64,000 nucleotides of DNA, from contig JAFZBK010000002.1 in NCBI GenBank assembly GCA_017561825.1, positions 31,934 to 95,933 on the forward strand, read 5' to 3'. Of this stretch, positions 24,346 to 32,762 are shown piece after piece. How positions within the stretch are numbered: the first letter of the stretch is position 1; every line of letters begins with the position of its first letter. A program made the translations under genes and the position numbers. The notes beneath the pieces are model-generated. The model was not told where the DNA came from. It saw only the letters and a program-made list of their open reading frames with translations, and made no database searches. Source of the DNA: Prevotella sp. GTDB lineage: Bacteria; Bacteroidota; Bacteroidia; Bacteroidales; Bacteroidaceae.

Positions 24346-25104
24346 ATGAGTGTTTTTTCTAACGATTTACTAACCCCCTTTGCCCCTATCACCCTAGAAC
24401 AGATGAGCGGAGTGAAGCTGATGAATCGGACAGACACGAAGTTTGTCACCAATACCGAAAAGTTGTGTCAACTGCTGCAGTTGGCAGAGAACGACTATTA
24501 CGTGCAGGAGATCAAAGGTGAACGCAATATGGAGTACGACACCACGTATTTCGACACCACGGCGTTCGATATGTTCTACCAGCACCAATGGGGACACACC
24601 AACCGTCAGAAGATCCGTTTCCGCACCTATGTCAGCTCACACCTGCAGTTCATGGAGGTGAAGACCAAGGATAACCATGGTCAGACCAAGAAGAAGCGTA
24701 TCAAGGTGTCCGACATGGATGTGCTCGATGAAGAGAAGCGTACCTTCCTTGCCAAGCACCTACGCTACAATGCTGAGACGCTGATACCCGCCATCAACAA
24801 CAATTTCCACCGCATCACCTTGGTGAATAAGGGTAAAACCGAACGACTTACCATCGATAGCTCGTTGTGTTTCAACAACCTGGTAAGCGGTGTGAAGCGC
24901 GACATGGGTGATCTGGTGATCATTGAGCTCAAGCGCGACGGTCTCGTCTTCTCGCCTGTTCTCGACATGCTGCGCCAGCTGCGCATCCATCCCCATGGGT
25001 TCTCCAAGTATGGTATGGGGTCGGCACTTACAAACCCCGAGCTGCAAGTAAACCGTTTCAAATGCAAGCTCATCGAAGTGAATAAACTTGTCAACATTGA
25101 ATAG
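24346..25104 (+). CDS. VTC domain (triphosphate tunnel) polyphosphate polymerase-like protein
   Basis: The 252 residues carry the tunnel-fold motifs in order: RTDTKFV (28-34), YFDT, QKIRFRTY, LQFMEVKTKD, KKKRIKV, and VIIELKRDG. The fold is that of yeast Vtc4, which makes polyphosphate from ATP, but bacterial members are uncharacterised or little known. The start at 24346 (MSVFSNDLL) fits the promoter and the family. The next gene, DUF4956, follows by 23 bases; CotH, VTC and DUF4956 genes often occur together. Confidence 0.9.
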   Translation: MSVFSNDLLTPFAPITLEQMSGVKLMNRTDTKFVTNTEKLCQLLQLAENDYYVQEIKGERNMEYDTTYFDTTAFDMFYQHQWGHTNRQKIRFRTYVSSHLQFMEVKTKDNHGQTKKKRIKVSDMDVLDEEKRTFLAKHLRYNAETLIPAINNNFHRITLVNKGKTERLTIDSSLCFNNLVSGVKRDMGDLVIIELKRDGLVFSPVLDMLRQLRIHPHGFSKYGMGSALTNPELQVNRFKCKLIEVNKLVNIE

Positions 25105-25127
25105 AATAATAATTAAAAACCTATAGT

Positions 25128-25808
25128 ATGTTTAATCAATTGTTTTCTGCAGGATTCGGCGATACCCTCATACGGTTCGCCATCTGTTTTATCGCTAACT
25201 GGGTGATTGTCAACTTTCTGTATTACAAGAAGAGTCACCGCCGCGATTTCTTCTTCACGTTTATCATCATCTCTGTAGCCATCTACTTCCTTGTCTATCT
25301 CATGATGGGCATGGATCGCGGTAAGGCTACAATGGGTGTGGGCTTAGGACTCTTCGGCATCTTCAGCATCATGCGTTACCGTACCGACTCGATGCCAGTA
25401 CGTGAGATGACCTACCTCTTCGTGGTGATCTGTCTCTCTGTGGTACATGCCATGGCCTCCTCCCTTGGTGTAGATGCGAATGGTGTGTTGATTGGTACGC
25501 CACTGATGGAACTTATCGTCATTGACATCATCACCATCCTCGCCATCATCATCTTCGAGAAGAAGTACACCGTCAAGGCCACCAAACTGATCCAGTACGA
25601 CCGCATCGAACTGGTGAAGCCCGAGAAGCGTGCTGAGTTAGTGGCTGACATCGAGAACCGCTTAGGAATCAAGGTGCTCGACGTACAGGTGGGTGCTATC
25701 GATTTCCTCCGCGACATGGCTATGCTGAAAATTGTCTATGACAGTGATGACAGCAATGATGTGGATAATCAGCTGAAGATTAAAAAGTCCGACCATGAAG
25801 ACATTTAG
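25128..25808 (+). CDS. DUF4956 membrane protein
   Basis: The 226 residues have about four membrane helices in the first 135 residues (FAICFIANWVIVNFLYY, FFFTFIIISVAIYFLVYLM, FGIFSIMRYRTDSMPVREMTYLFVVICLSVVHA, LIVIDIITILAIIIF) and a cytoplasmic C-terminal domain of about 80 residues. The motif GLFGIFSIMRYRTDSMPVREMTYLF is the signature of DUF4956, the usual membrane partner of VTC-domain proteins. The C-terminal tail overlaps the DUF2490 gene by 14 bases. Confidence 0.9.
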   Translation: MFNQLFSAGFGDTLIRFAICFIANWVIVNFLYYKKSHRRDFFFTFIIISVAIYFLVYLMMGMDRGKATMGVGLGLFGIFSIMRYRTDSMPVREMTYLFVVICLSVVHAMASSLGVDANGVLIGTPLMELIVIDIITILAIIIFEKKYTVKATKLIQYDRIELVKPEKRAELVADIENRLGIKVLDVQVGAIDFLRDMAMLKIVYDSDDSNDVDNQLKIKKSDHEDI

Positions 25809-26520
25809 GACATTCCTGGCAGTGCTCATGACCGTAGTGAACTTGCCGCTTTTCGCCCAAGGTGACGACTTCGGACTCTGGGGCGAACTGAACATCGAAA
25901 AGAAGATCAACAAGCGTTGGACTGCCGAGCTGGGGGCTGAATACCGCAGTCGCAATGATATGAAGACCGATGACCGCTACAGTGCCGGTATCGATGTGAG
26001 CTACAAAGTGAACGATTGGTTGAAGGCTTCCGCAGGCTACTGGCTCTTGGATGACCATCGTTACAAGGTGAATGACAGCGGTAAGAAATACGCCGACTAT
26101 TGGGGACTGCGCCATCGTTTCAATGTATCGCTCACTGCGTCACAGTCGTTTGGTAAGTTCACCGTTTCTCTCCGCGAACGCTGGCAATACACCTACCGTC
26201 CTGAAAAGACCGTTCAGCGCTACAAGACCAAAAACGATGAAGAGGTCGATGAGCACACCTACAGCGGTAAAGGAAAGAACGTATGGCGTAACCGTATGCA
26301 AGTGAAATACAAGCTCACCAACACGTTCCGCCCATACGTCAGAGCGGAGTCGTATGTGGGTAAAGGACTCGAAAAGATGCGCTATGCAGCAGGTACCGAG
26401 ATTCGTATCAACAAACAGCACTCATTCGATGTGAAGTACCTCTATCAGCATCTATACGATGAAGAAGATAATGAAGGTGACCGCCATATCATCGGACTGG
26501 GATACACCTTTAAGTTTTGA
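25795..26520 (+). CDS. DUF2490 outer membrane beta-barrel protein
   Basis: The 241 residues begin with a signal peptide (MKTFRTFLAVLMTVVNLPLFAQ). The mature part is a run of amphipathic strands (WTAELGAEYRSRND, RYSAGIDVSYKVNDWLKASAGY, RNRMQVKYKLTNTFRPYVRAESY, HIIGLGYTFKF) ending in an aromatic residue, as barrel proteins do. This is DUF2490, role unknown. It is the last gene before a strong terminator and is encoded together with VTC and DUF4956. Confidence 0.85.
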   Translation: MKTFRTFLAVLMTVVNLPLFAQGDDFGLWGELNIEKKINKRWTAELGAEYRSRNDMKTDDRYSAGIDVSYKVNDWLKASAGYWLLDDHRYKVNDSGKKYADYWGLRHRFNVSLTASQSFGKFTVSLRERWQYTYRPEKTVQRYKTKNDEEVDEHTYSGKGKNVWRNRMQVKYKLTNTFRPYVRAESYVGKGLEKMRYAAGTEIRINKQHSFDVKYLYQHLYDEEDNEGDRHIIGLGYTFKF

Positions 26521-26542
26521 AAGAAATAGAATTGCCAATTGA

Positions 26543-26575
26543 CATCCCCAGTTATTCGCTGGGGATGTTTTTTAC
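26543..26575 (+). terminator. Intrinsic terminator of the VTC operon
   Basis: ACATCCCCAG pairs with CTGGGGATGT across a 7-base loop and is followed by a run of T. Confidence 0.92.
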
Positions 26576-26587
26576 AAAAAAGTAGAT

Positions 26588-27042
26588 TTTACCTACATAA
26601 CTACATGGTTTCATTATAACCAACTATAACACAACGGATTACAAACCTTCTACCTACATGCAAACTACATGGAAACTACATATAACTACATGCAAACTAC
26701 ATGGTTTGATGGGTATAAACGACCTAAATCATGGTGTTCTCGATAAGTATCTTAGTCGTTTGCTATGAAATTCTCTAGAGAATTTACGAGTTAGAATACA
26801 TCTTTCTACCAGTAAGTAGCCTGCTTGTGCACAAATTCTCTAGAGAATTTATGTAAGAGTGACGTTGTGACTGTCAGAAAGTGACGTACTTTCTACCTCT
26901 TAGTGCCACAGTTTCTATGGTTTTATACGGCAATTTGTGGCAAAACATGTAGGTAGCATGTAGTTATATGTAGTTTCCATGTAGTTTCAAATTCTCGTAA
27001 CATATTGAGGAATAGTAAAATAATGTAAAACATGTAGGTAAA
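26588..27042. repeat. Non-coding inverted-repeat element 1 (about 455 bases) with CTACATG arms and palindromic core
   Basis: No gene lies between 26521 and 27115. The outer arms are tandem units of about 11 bases built on CTACATG, for example AAACTACATGG. A 32-base arm at 26662-26693 is perfectly complementary to 26956-26987, and an outer 11-base pair lies at 26588-26598 and 27032-27042. The core holds AAATTCTCTAGAGAATTT twice (26768-26785 and 26833-26850, 65 bases apart) and the palindrome AGAAAGT-5-ACTTTCT (26876-26894). A diverged second copy is at 61399-61866. No open frame or terminal target duplication was noticed. Confidence 0.9.
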
Positions 27043-27073
27043 TTCAAAAAAAGACAATTATTTTTCTTAATGT

Positions 27074-27105
27074 AAAACCCTCACGAGGGTGAGACCTCAT
27101 GAGGG
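27074..27105 (-). terminator. Hairpin terminator downstream of tmRNA
   Basis: On the minus strand CCCTC-GT-GAGGG is followed by TTTT; an extra CCCTCA upstream can form a longer alternative stem. It lies 11 bases past the tmRNA 3' end. Confidence 0.7.
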
Positions 27106-27115
27106 CGTAACGAAG

Positions 27116-27512
27116 TGGAGCTGGAGGGAGTCGAACCCTCGTCCGAACAAGGAAACCATACGCTTTCTACACGCTTATCTTAGACTTTGGTTTTCGTGCT
27201 GCAGCAAGACCTAAGCCACCAACTACAGCCTTAGCTCCTAAATTTCACCCCTGCATCGGAGCCTACAGAGGCTATTTCCGATTTAACCTGCGCCGCTTGA
27301 TCTTTGGATTCGGAACAACATCCTCGGAGCGACGTCTCGTTTCTCCGCCTAGCAGAGAAATTAAGCTAGCAATCTACTGTACTTCGATTAAGCAGCGAGA
27401 GCATACTCATTGTTGCCAATTAATTTTTTGAGAACTCAGATTTAGGAGGGAACCCTCGAGCCTCCGCGTGCTTACGTACCATCTCATCTCGCCGTCAAAT
27501 CCAGTCAACCCC
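27116..27512 (-). ncRNA. ssrA: Transfer-messenger RNA (tmRNA)
   Basis: tmRNA frees stalled ribosomes and tags the unfinished protein. On the minus strand the 5' end GGGGTTGACTGGATTTGAC pairs with the 3' end CAGCTCC plus discriminator A, and the T arm GGGTTCGACTCCC is present. The tag frame at 27388-27417 reads GGC AAC AAT GAG TAT GCT CTC GCT GCT TAA, coding GNNEYALAA, close to known Bacteroidetes tags ending YALAA. The final CCA is not encoded. The length of 397 bases is normal for a one-piece tmRNA. Confidence 0.95.
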
Positions 27513-27535
27513 AAGATGATTTACGTTTGAGCGTG

Positions 27536-27543
27536 CAAATATA
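27536..27543 (-). promoter_or_regulatory. -7 promoter element of tmRNA
   Basis: TATATTTG on the minus strand matches TAnnTTTG, 24 bases before the mature tmRNA end, leaving a short 5' piece for RNase P to remove. Confidence 0.6.
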
Positions 27544-27590
27544 CATACTTTTTCCAATACAATCACCATTATTCTCAAAAAAAAAGTAAT

Positions 27591-27626
27591 TTTGCCATCA
27601 AGATGGCGAACTTTTTCGTAATTTTG
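27591..27626 (+). promoter_or_regulatory. Promoter of the polysaccharide locus
   Basis: TAATTTTG (27619-27626) lies 47 bases before the first gene. A TTTG at 27591-27594 is 24 bases upstream, slightly wider than usual. No transcription-antitermination gene of the UpxY type precedes the locus. Confidence 0.55.
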
Positions 27627-27673
27627 CACCCGATTTCTATAATAACAAGGTGAAATTTACGTTTAATTTAGTA

Positions 27674-28492
27674 ATGAAGACCATGATGAAACTAAGAATA
27701 AACCATCTGATGGCGCCTGTGTGTGCCATCATTCTGTTCACGGCTTGTTCTACACCCAAGAACGTAGCCCTTTTCCCCGAAGTAAGTAACGGTACGACTA
27801 TTGCCATGGCCGCCAGCAAAGGCATCGTATTGAAAGCCAACGACAAGCTGTCAATTGTGGTGAATACCAAGTCGGCTGAGTTGAACAACGCCCTGAACAT
27901 GCCCGTAACCAACCAGATTATCGGCTACAACGAGGTGCAGTCAACCAATCAGAGTCGTGCCACATCGGGATACACCATCAATCCCGACGGTAACATTGAC
28001 TTCCCCCTTATCGGTGCAGTCAAGGCCGCAGGCTTCACACGCTCAGAGTTAGCCAGTCATCTGAAGAACGTGCTGGAAGAGAAGAGCGTAGCCAAGGATG
28101 CTGTGGTCACCGTGGAGTTCCTGAACGTGGGATTCTCCGTGTTAGGTGAAGTGGAAGAGCCTGGGTTCTATCCCTTTGAGAACGACAAGACCACCCTGCT
28201 TCAAGCACTCGGCAAAGCAGGTGATATGACCATCTACGGTAACAGAAATAACGTGAAGGTGGTAAGGATGAACGAGGGTCAGCAGGAGTTATATGTGATT
28301 GACATGCTCGACACCCAGAAGCTTATGCAGTCGCCTGCCTACATCCTCCAGCAGAACGACGTGGTATATGTGGAGCCGAACAACTACCGCAAGCGTCAGA
28401 GCACTGCCAATGCCAATGAGGTAACCACCGCATCGTTCTGGCTGTCAGCCTTGTCGGTACTGGCCACCATCTCAGTGCTCATCTTCAAATAA
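27674..28492 (+). CDS. Polysaccharide export lipoprotein (Wza-like)
   Basis: The 272-residue product has a lipoprotein signal (ILFTAC, then STPKNVALFP). The polysaccharide export domain includes ANDKLSIVVNTKSAELNN and YTINPDGNIDFPLIGAVKAAGFTRSELASHLKNVL. A SLBB-like domain follows (GFSVLGEVEEPGFYPFENDKTTLLQALGKAGD, YILQQNDVVYVEPN). The C-terminus ends in a membrane helix (ASFWLSALSVLATISVLIF), as in Bacteroidetes export proteins. It forms the outer membrane channel for capsule or exopolysaccharide. The start at 27674 places the signal correctly; a GTG at 27650 is less likely. Confidence 0.92.
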   Translation: MKTMMKLRINHLMAPVCAIILFTACSTPKNVALFPEVSNGTTIAMAASKGIVLKANDKLSIVVNTKSAELNNALNMPVTNQIIGYNEVQSTNQSRATSGYTINPDGNIDFPLIGAVKAAGFTRSELASHLKNVLEEKSVAKDAVVTVEFLNVGFSVLGEVEEPGFYPFENDKTTLLQALGKAGDMTIYGNRNNVKVVRMNEGQQELYVIDMLDTQKLMQSPAYILQQNDVVYVEPNNYRKRQSTANANEVTTASFWLSALSVLATISVLIFK

Positions 28493-28528
28493 CAACGTTT
28501 TATAAGACAGAATAGAAAAGACAACAAT

Positions 28529-30073
28529 ATGACGGTTAGCAATTTCATCAAAACCTGTTTTTCCAAATGGAAATGGTTCGCCCTCTCATTGGCTGCAACC
28601 ATGCTGTTGGGCATTGCGTATCTTGTAGTCACCCCTCCCAAATATACCAAGAAAGCACAAGTACTCGTCAAGGAAGAAAGTGGAATGGGTGCCCTGATGG
28701 GGCAGATTGGAGGATTGGCTGAACTGGGCGGAATCATGGGCTTAGGAGGATCATCGAATGTGTATAACGAGATGTATGCGATGCAGTCGCCCTGGCTGCT
28801 GCTGACAGTAGTGGACCAGCTGGATCTGGATATGAGCTACACCATCAAGGGTATCCGCAACAAGGAGCTCTATGGCGAGGATCTTCCCATCAATGTCTCC
28901 ATCGATAACCTGACTAATGAGGATGATGTCAGCATGAAGATCAACCTGAAGAAGAACGGTGACCTGAAGGTGTATAAGCTGAGGAAGAACAAGGATAAGT
29001 TCAAAGGCGACATTCCAGGACGTGTGAACCAGACGCTGAAGACCGCCATTGGCAACATCGAGATCACCTCTACGGAGGCCCTCGGCAAGATGAAGAAAGA
29101 CGAGGTGACCATCGAGGTTTGTCGTACGGAACCCATGGCCATCGTGGAAGCACTCCGGAAAAAGATGCTAAGCATTGCCGTGAGCAACCGCGAGGCTTCT
29201 ATTATCGACATCAACTGCAAGGATGTCTCCAAGGAACGTGCCGTGGATATCATCAATGCCGTGATTGCCGAATACCGCAAGGAGAGTATAGAGGACAAGG
29301 ATGCACAGATTGCTGTATCTGAGAATTATGTCATGGATCGGTTGGCATCGTTGGAGAACGAGTTGAGAACACTCGACCAGCGCGTGGCCGACTATAAGAG
29401 CAAGACCATGATGCCCGACCTCGAGGTGATGGCCAAGGTATATGCCGAGAGCGCCAAGGATATCTCGGAAGCGCATCTGGAGTTAAGTAACCAGCTCTAT
29501 GTAGCACAAGCCATCAGAGACTACCTGCGCGACGAGTCGAAGAAGGATGAGTTACTGCCGGTGCTCCTTGTGGCTGACAACCAAGGACTGGCTGATCAGG
29601 TGAGCGAATACAACGCCTTGCAGCTGCAGCGCAACAAGATCATTGCCAGCTCCAGCAAGGAGAGTCCGCTGGTGAAGGATATCGACAAACAGCTGTCAGC
29701 CATGCATGATGCCGTGCTGACCTCTGCTAACAATGCCATCAAGCAACTGCAGCTCCAACTGAAGAGCGTGAAGGCGAAGGAGAACGAGGGTAAGCAGTTG
29801 ATTGCCTCCGCTCCGAAGAAAGCCATTGGCGGTTTGACCGATGAGCGCGACTGGAAGGTGCTGAACGAGGTGTATGTGTTCCTGCTGCAGAAGCGCGAGG
29901 AAGCACAGATGTCAAAGGCACTGAAGACTGATATCCGTCTGCTCACTCCTCCCCTTGGCGTGAAGAAGCAGAGTTCGCCCAACAAGATCAGCGTGCTGTT
30001 CTGTTCCTTCATCCTGGGTCTGTTCATCCCAGCCTTCCTCATCATCTTTCGTGCATCCCTCAAGAAGAGATAA
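28529..30073 (+). CDS. Chain-length determinant / Wzz-Wzc-like protein without kinase domain
   Basis: The 514 residues have an N-terminal membrane helix (KWFALSLAATMLLGIAYLVV), a Wzz domain (KYTKKAQVLVKEE), long coiled-coil stretches (about 250-430), and a C-terminal helix (LFCSFILGLFIPAFLIIF). The part LLTPPLGVKKQSSPNKI is the GNVR-like proline motif before the second helix. It lacks the tyrosine kinase domain of full Wzc proteins, and no separate kinase gene is seen nearby. It should control chain length or link export to synthesis. It follows the export gene by 36 bases. Confidence 0.9.
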   Translation: MTVSNFIKTCFSKWKWFALSLAATMLLGIAYLVVTPPKYTKKAQVLVKEESGMGALMGQIGGLAELGGIMGLGGSSNVYNEMYAMQSPWLLLTVVDQLDLDMSYTIKGIRNKELYGEDLPINVSIDNLTNEDDVSMKINLKKNGDLKVYKLRKNKDKFKGDIPGRVNQTLKTAIGNIEITSTEALGKMKKDEVTIEVCRTEPMAIVEALRKKMLSIAVSNREASIIDINCKDVSKERAVDIINAVIAEYRKESIEDKDAQIAVSENYVMDRLASLENELRTLDQRVADYKSKTMMPDLEVMAKVYAESAKDISEAHLELSNQLYVAQAIRDYLRDESKKDELLPVLLVADNQGLADQVSEYNALQLQRNKIIASSSKESPLVKDIDKQLSAMHDAVLTSANNAIKQLQLQLKSVKAKENEGKQLIASAPKKAIGGLTDERDWKVLNEVYVFLLQKREEAQMSKALKTDIRLLTPPLGVKKQSSPNKISVLFCSFILGLFIPAFLIIFRASLKKR

Positions 30074-31336
30074 GTGGATATTATCAGTCAGCTGTCCATT
30101 TTGCTGATACTTCTCCTGGAAGTAACAGCATTGACGTATATAGAGTATAAGTCATGGCATACTATATATACTCCTCTCTGTGCGCTGATGATTCCGTATG
30201 TGATCGTACTGCTGATCACGATTGCCATTGCAGGGAATTTCGGGTTTACCACCTTCAACTACAACAGTATCTGGATATGGATCATAGGCTTGCCGTTGTT
30301 TGCCCTGCCCAGCTATGCCTTCGCGGCAGTCATGCGACACTACGGACTGCCGACCAAGGTACCATACAAGGAAGACAGTAAGCCTTTGCCAACCGTACTG
30401 ATTGTCATTGCCGTGTCTGTATCCCTGTTGCTGCTCTACCGACTGTACAGTACATTGTCGGTGAAGACGCTCCTCTTTGGTACAGATGACTTTGCCGACC
30501 AGTTCAGCGGTCATGGCTTCTGGGCGCACCTGAGGACGCTGCTCATTCCCATCTTGATCATAGCGATGTTTCAGGTCAAGAAGAAACAGTACTGGCTGTG
30601 GTTACTCATTGTGCTCATGTTGGTCATCCAGTTTGTCAACATGGTCAAGGGCACCATTATCATTCCCATCATGGCAGCCATCCTCTTCCGACTCTATGCC
30701 GGAAGGATGCATCTGAACCTCACGCTGATCTTCTCGGTATTGGTGGGCGGATTGGTGGTGTTCTTCCTGATCTACATGGTGATCCCCATCATGGGTAATG
30801 GTGGCGGGGTGGATATGGACTTGGTGGAGTTTGTGACCAAGCACTTCGTACATTATTTCACCAGCGGTACGTTTGGTTGGAGCTTTGACTTGGATCAGGG
30901 AATACCCGACAAGAACGGATTCTCGTATATCATAGCCCCGTTTGTGAATATCTACAGTACCTTGGCTGGTCAGGAGGTGATCCTGCCCGTCAACCACTTC
31001 TACTGGAACGTGGGCGATACGGTAACCACCTTCACCAATGTGCGCACCTTCTTTGGTACGCTTTATATCTACAGTGATTACCTGCAGTTCATCACCTATA
31101 CCCTGATCCTGAGCACCTTCATCTACACATGGAAGGTACTGGCGATGCTGAAACAGAACATCTACCTCTACGTCATCCTGTTCTACTACTGCGGTCTGCT
31201 GGCCATGGGGTGGTTCGAGTTCTATTTCTTCCACCTGGATACCATCGAGATCCCGCTGATTACCTTATTCTATATGTGGGCTTCGAAATGGTCATTGTTC
31301 CCTGAGGTAAAAGGAAAGGAGGTGACGATTGGCTAA
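30074..31336 (+). CDS. Oligosaccharide repeat unit polymerase (Wzy-like)
   Basis: The 420 residues contain about ten to twelve hydrophobic segments with a large outer loop (about 230-310, with YFTSGTFGWSFDLDQGIPDKNG), the topology of Wzy polymerases that join lipid-linked repeat units at the outer face of the inner membrane. Sequence similarity among Wzy proteins is low, so the call rests on topology, loop position and context. Translation begins at a GTG directly after the previous stop, without a gap. Confidence 0.8.
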   Translation: MDIISQLSILLILLLEVTALTYIEYKSWHTIYTPLCALMIPYVIVLLITIAIAGNFGFTTFNYNSIWIWIIGLPLFALPSYAFAAVMRHYGLPTKVPYKEDSKPLPTVLIVIAVSVSLLLLYRLYSTLSVKTLLFGTDDFADQFSGHGFWAHLRTLLIPILIIAMFQVKKKQYWLWLLIVLMLVIQFVNMVKGTIIIPIMAAILFRLYAGRMHLNLTLIFSVLVGGLVVFFLIYMVIPIMGNGGGVDMDLVEFVTKHFVHYFTSGTFGWSFDLDQGIPDKNGFSYIIAPFVNIYSTLAGQEVILPVNHFYWNVGDTVTTFTNVRTFFGTLYIYSDYLQFITYTLILSTFIYTWKVLAMLKQNIYLYVILFYYCGLLAMGWFEFYFFHLDTIEIPLITLFYMWASKWSLFPEVKGKEVTIG

Positions 31337-32762
31337 TATCAAGCGGAACCTTGCCTATAGTGCCATCCTCACCCTCAGCACCTATCTTGTTCCACTCATC
31401 GTATTCCCTTATATCAGTAGGGTTTTAGGGGTGGAAGGAATCGGTCAGATTGATACTGTTGACAACATCATCGACTACTGTATCCTGTTCTCCATGATGG
31501 GATTGACCACCGTGGGCATCCGAGAGATTGCCAAGAACAAGGACAATCCGCAGGCGTTAGGACAGACGTTCACGGATCTCTTCGTGCTCAACCTCTACTC
31601 CACCCTCTTCATTGCCATCATCTTCGGCATTGTGGTATGGACATCTCCCAAACTGAGCAACTATGGGGTGCTGATTCCCATTGGTGCCGCCAAGCTCATT
31701 GCGAACCTTTTCTGGATAGAGTGGCTCTATACGGGCTTGGAAGAGTTCAAGTATATCACGCTTCGCTCTGTGATACTCCGTACGGCCTTTATCATTGCGG
31801 TGTTCATCTTTGTCAACGACCAGCATGACACGACCGTGTATTACCTGCTGTTTGCGGGTATTACGATTGGCAATGCCATCTGTAACTGGACCTACAAACG
31901 CACGTTCTTGCACTGGGATATCCGCAAGGCGAACATCAGGCATTATATCACCCCGTTCTTTATCTTAGGGTTGTTTGCCATGCTGTCGGCCGTTTATACC
32001 AAACTGTCACTGCCTGTACTGAGTTTCCTGACCGATGATCAGGAGGCGGGTAACTACGCAACAGCCACCAGGGTGTATCAGGTGATCATCGCCCTTGTGG
32101 GAACCCTTACGGCGGTGATGATTCCACGAATGAGCGTGTTGATGAAGGAGAACAGGTTCGACAAGGTGCGCGAGTACTCACTGATGTCGTTCAAGCTCCT
32201 GTTCATCTTCTCCTTCCCCATCATCTGCTTCATGGAGATCTTTGCGCCTGACATCATCCGTTTGTTTGCAGGTTCGGGATTCGAGGGGGCTATCCTGCCC
32301 ATGCGCATCATCATGCCCCAACTCATCATCATCGGGGCAGAGAAGATTATCGTTCTCCAACTGCTCATCCCGCTTAGAAAGGATAAGACCATTGTCATGG
32401 CAGGCTTGATTGGTGTCTTCAACTGGTGTATCTTTACCGCCCTGCTGGTGCCCACCTATCATAATATAGGTACGAGTATTGTTTGGGTGATTGCGGAGCT
32501 GACCGTTTTGATCATTGCCAATCGTGAAACTGGTCGTTCACTCAATATCCAGTTCCCACTGAAGATGTTCCTGCTGTCATGTCTCTACTCCATTCCCTAC
32601 TTGTTGTTGGGATGGGGTATCTATTGCGTCACAGAGGATCCCGTGATGCGGATTATCCTGTCGATGGTACTGTTTATAGCCTATGCGACAGTGCTAGAGT
32701 TCAAGGTTTACAAGACGGGTATCCTGCAACCTGTCGTTAACATCATCAAGAGAGTAATATGA
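31329..32762 (+). CDS. Polysaccharide flippase (Wzx-like, MOP superfamily)
   Basis: The 477 residues have about twelve to fourteen membrane helices. The N-terminus NLAYSAILTLSTYLVPLIVFPYISRVLGVEGIGQIDTVDNIIDY is the Wzx/RfbX signature, and MMGLTTVGIREIAKNKD and ATRVYQVIIALVGTLTAVMIPRMS support it. It moves lipid-linked repeat units across the inner membrane. The frame only permits a TTG start at 31329, overlapping the polymerase by 8 bases. Confidence 0.92.
   Translation: MANIKRNLAYSAILTLSTYLVPLIVFPYISRVLGVEGIGQIDTVDNIIDYCILFSMMGLTTVGIREIAKNKDNPQALGQTFTDLFVLNLYSTLFIAIIFGIVVWTSPKLSNYGVLIPIGAAKLIANLFWIEWLYTGLEEFKYITLRSVILRTAFIIAVFIFVNDQHDTTVYYLLFAGITIGNAICNWTYKRTFLHWDIRKANIRHYITPFFILGLFAMLSAVYTKLSLPVLSFLTDDQEAGNYATATRVYQVIIALVGTLTAVMIPRMSVLMKENRFDKVREYSLMSFKLLFIFSFPIICFMEIFAPDIIRLFAGSGFEGAILPMRIIMPQLIIIGAEKIIVLQLLIPLRKDKTIVMAGLIGVFNWCIFTALLVPTYHNIGTSIVWVIAELTVLIIANRETGRSLNIQFPLKMFLLSCLYSIPYLLLGWGIYCVTEDPVMRIILSMVLFIAYATVLEFKVYKTGILQPVVNIIKRVI

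Noticed and set aside
26640-26710. Possible CRISPR or iteron array in the CTACATG repeats
   Set aside because: Units are about 11 bases without spacers, they are mirrored in a second arm, and no replication gene is near.
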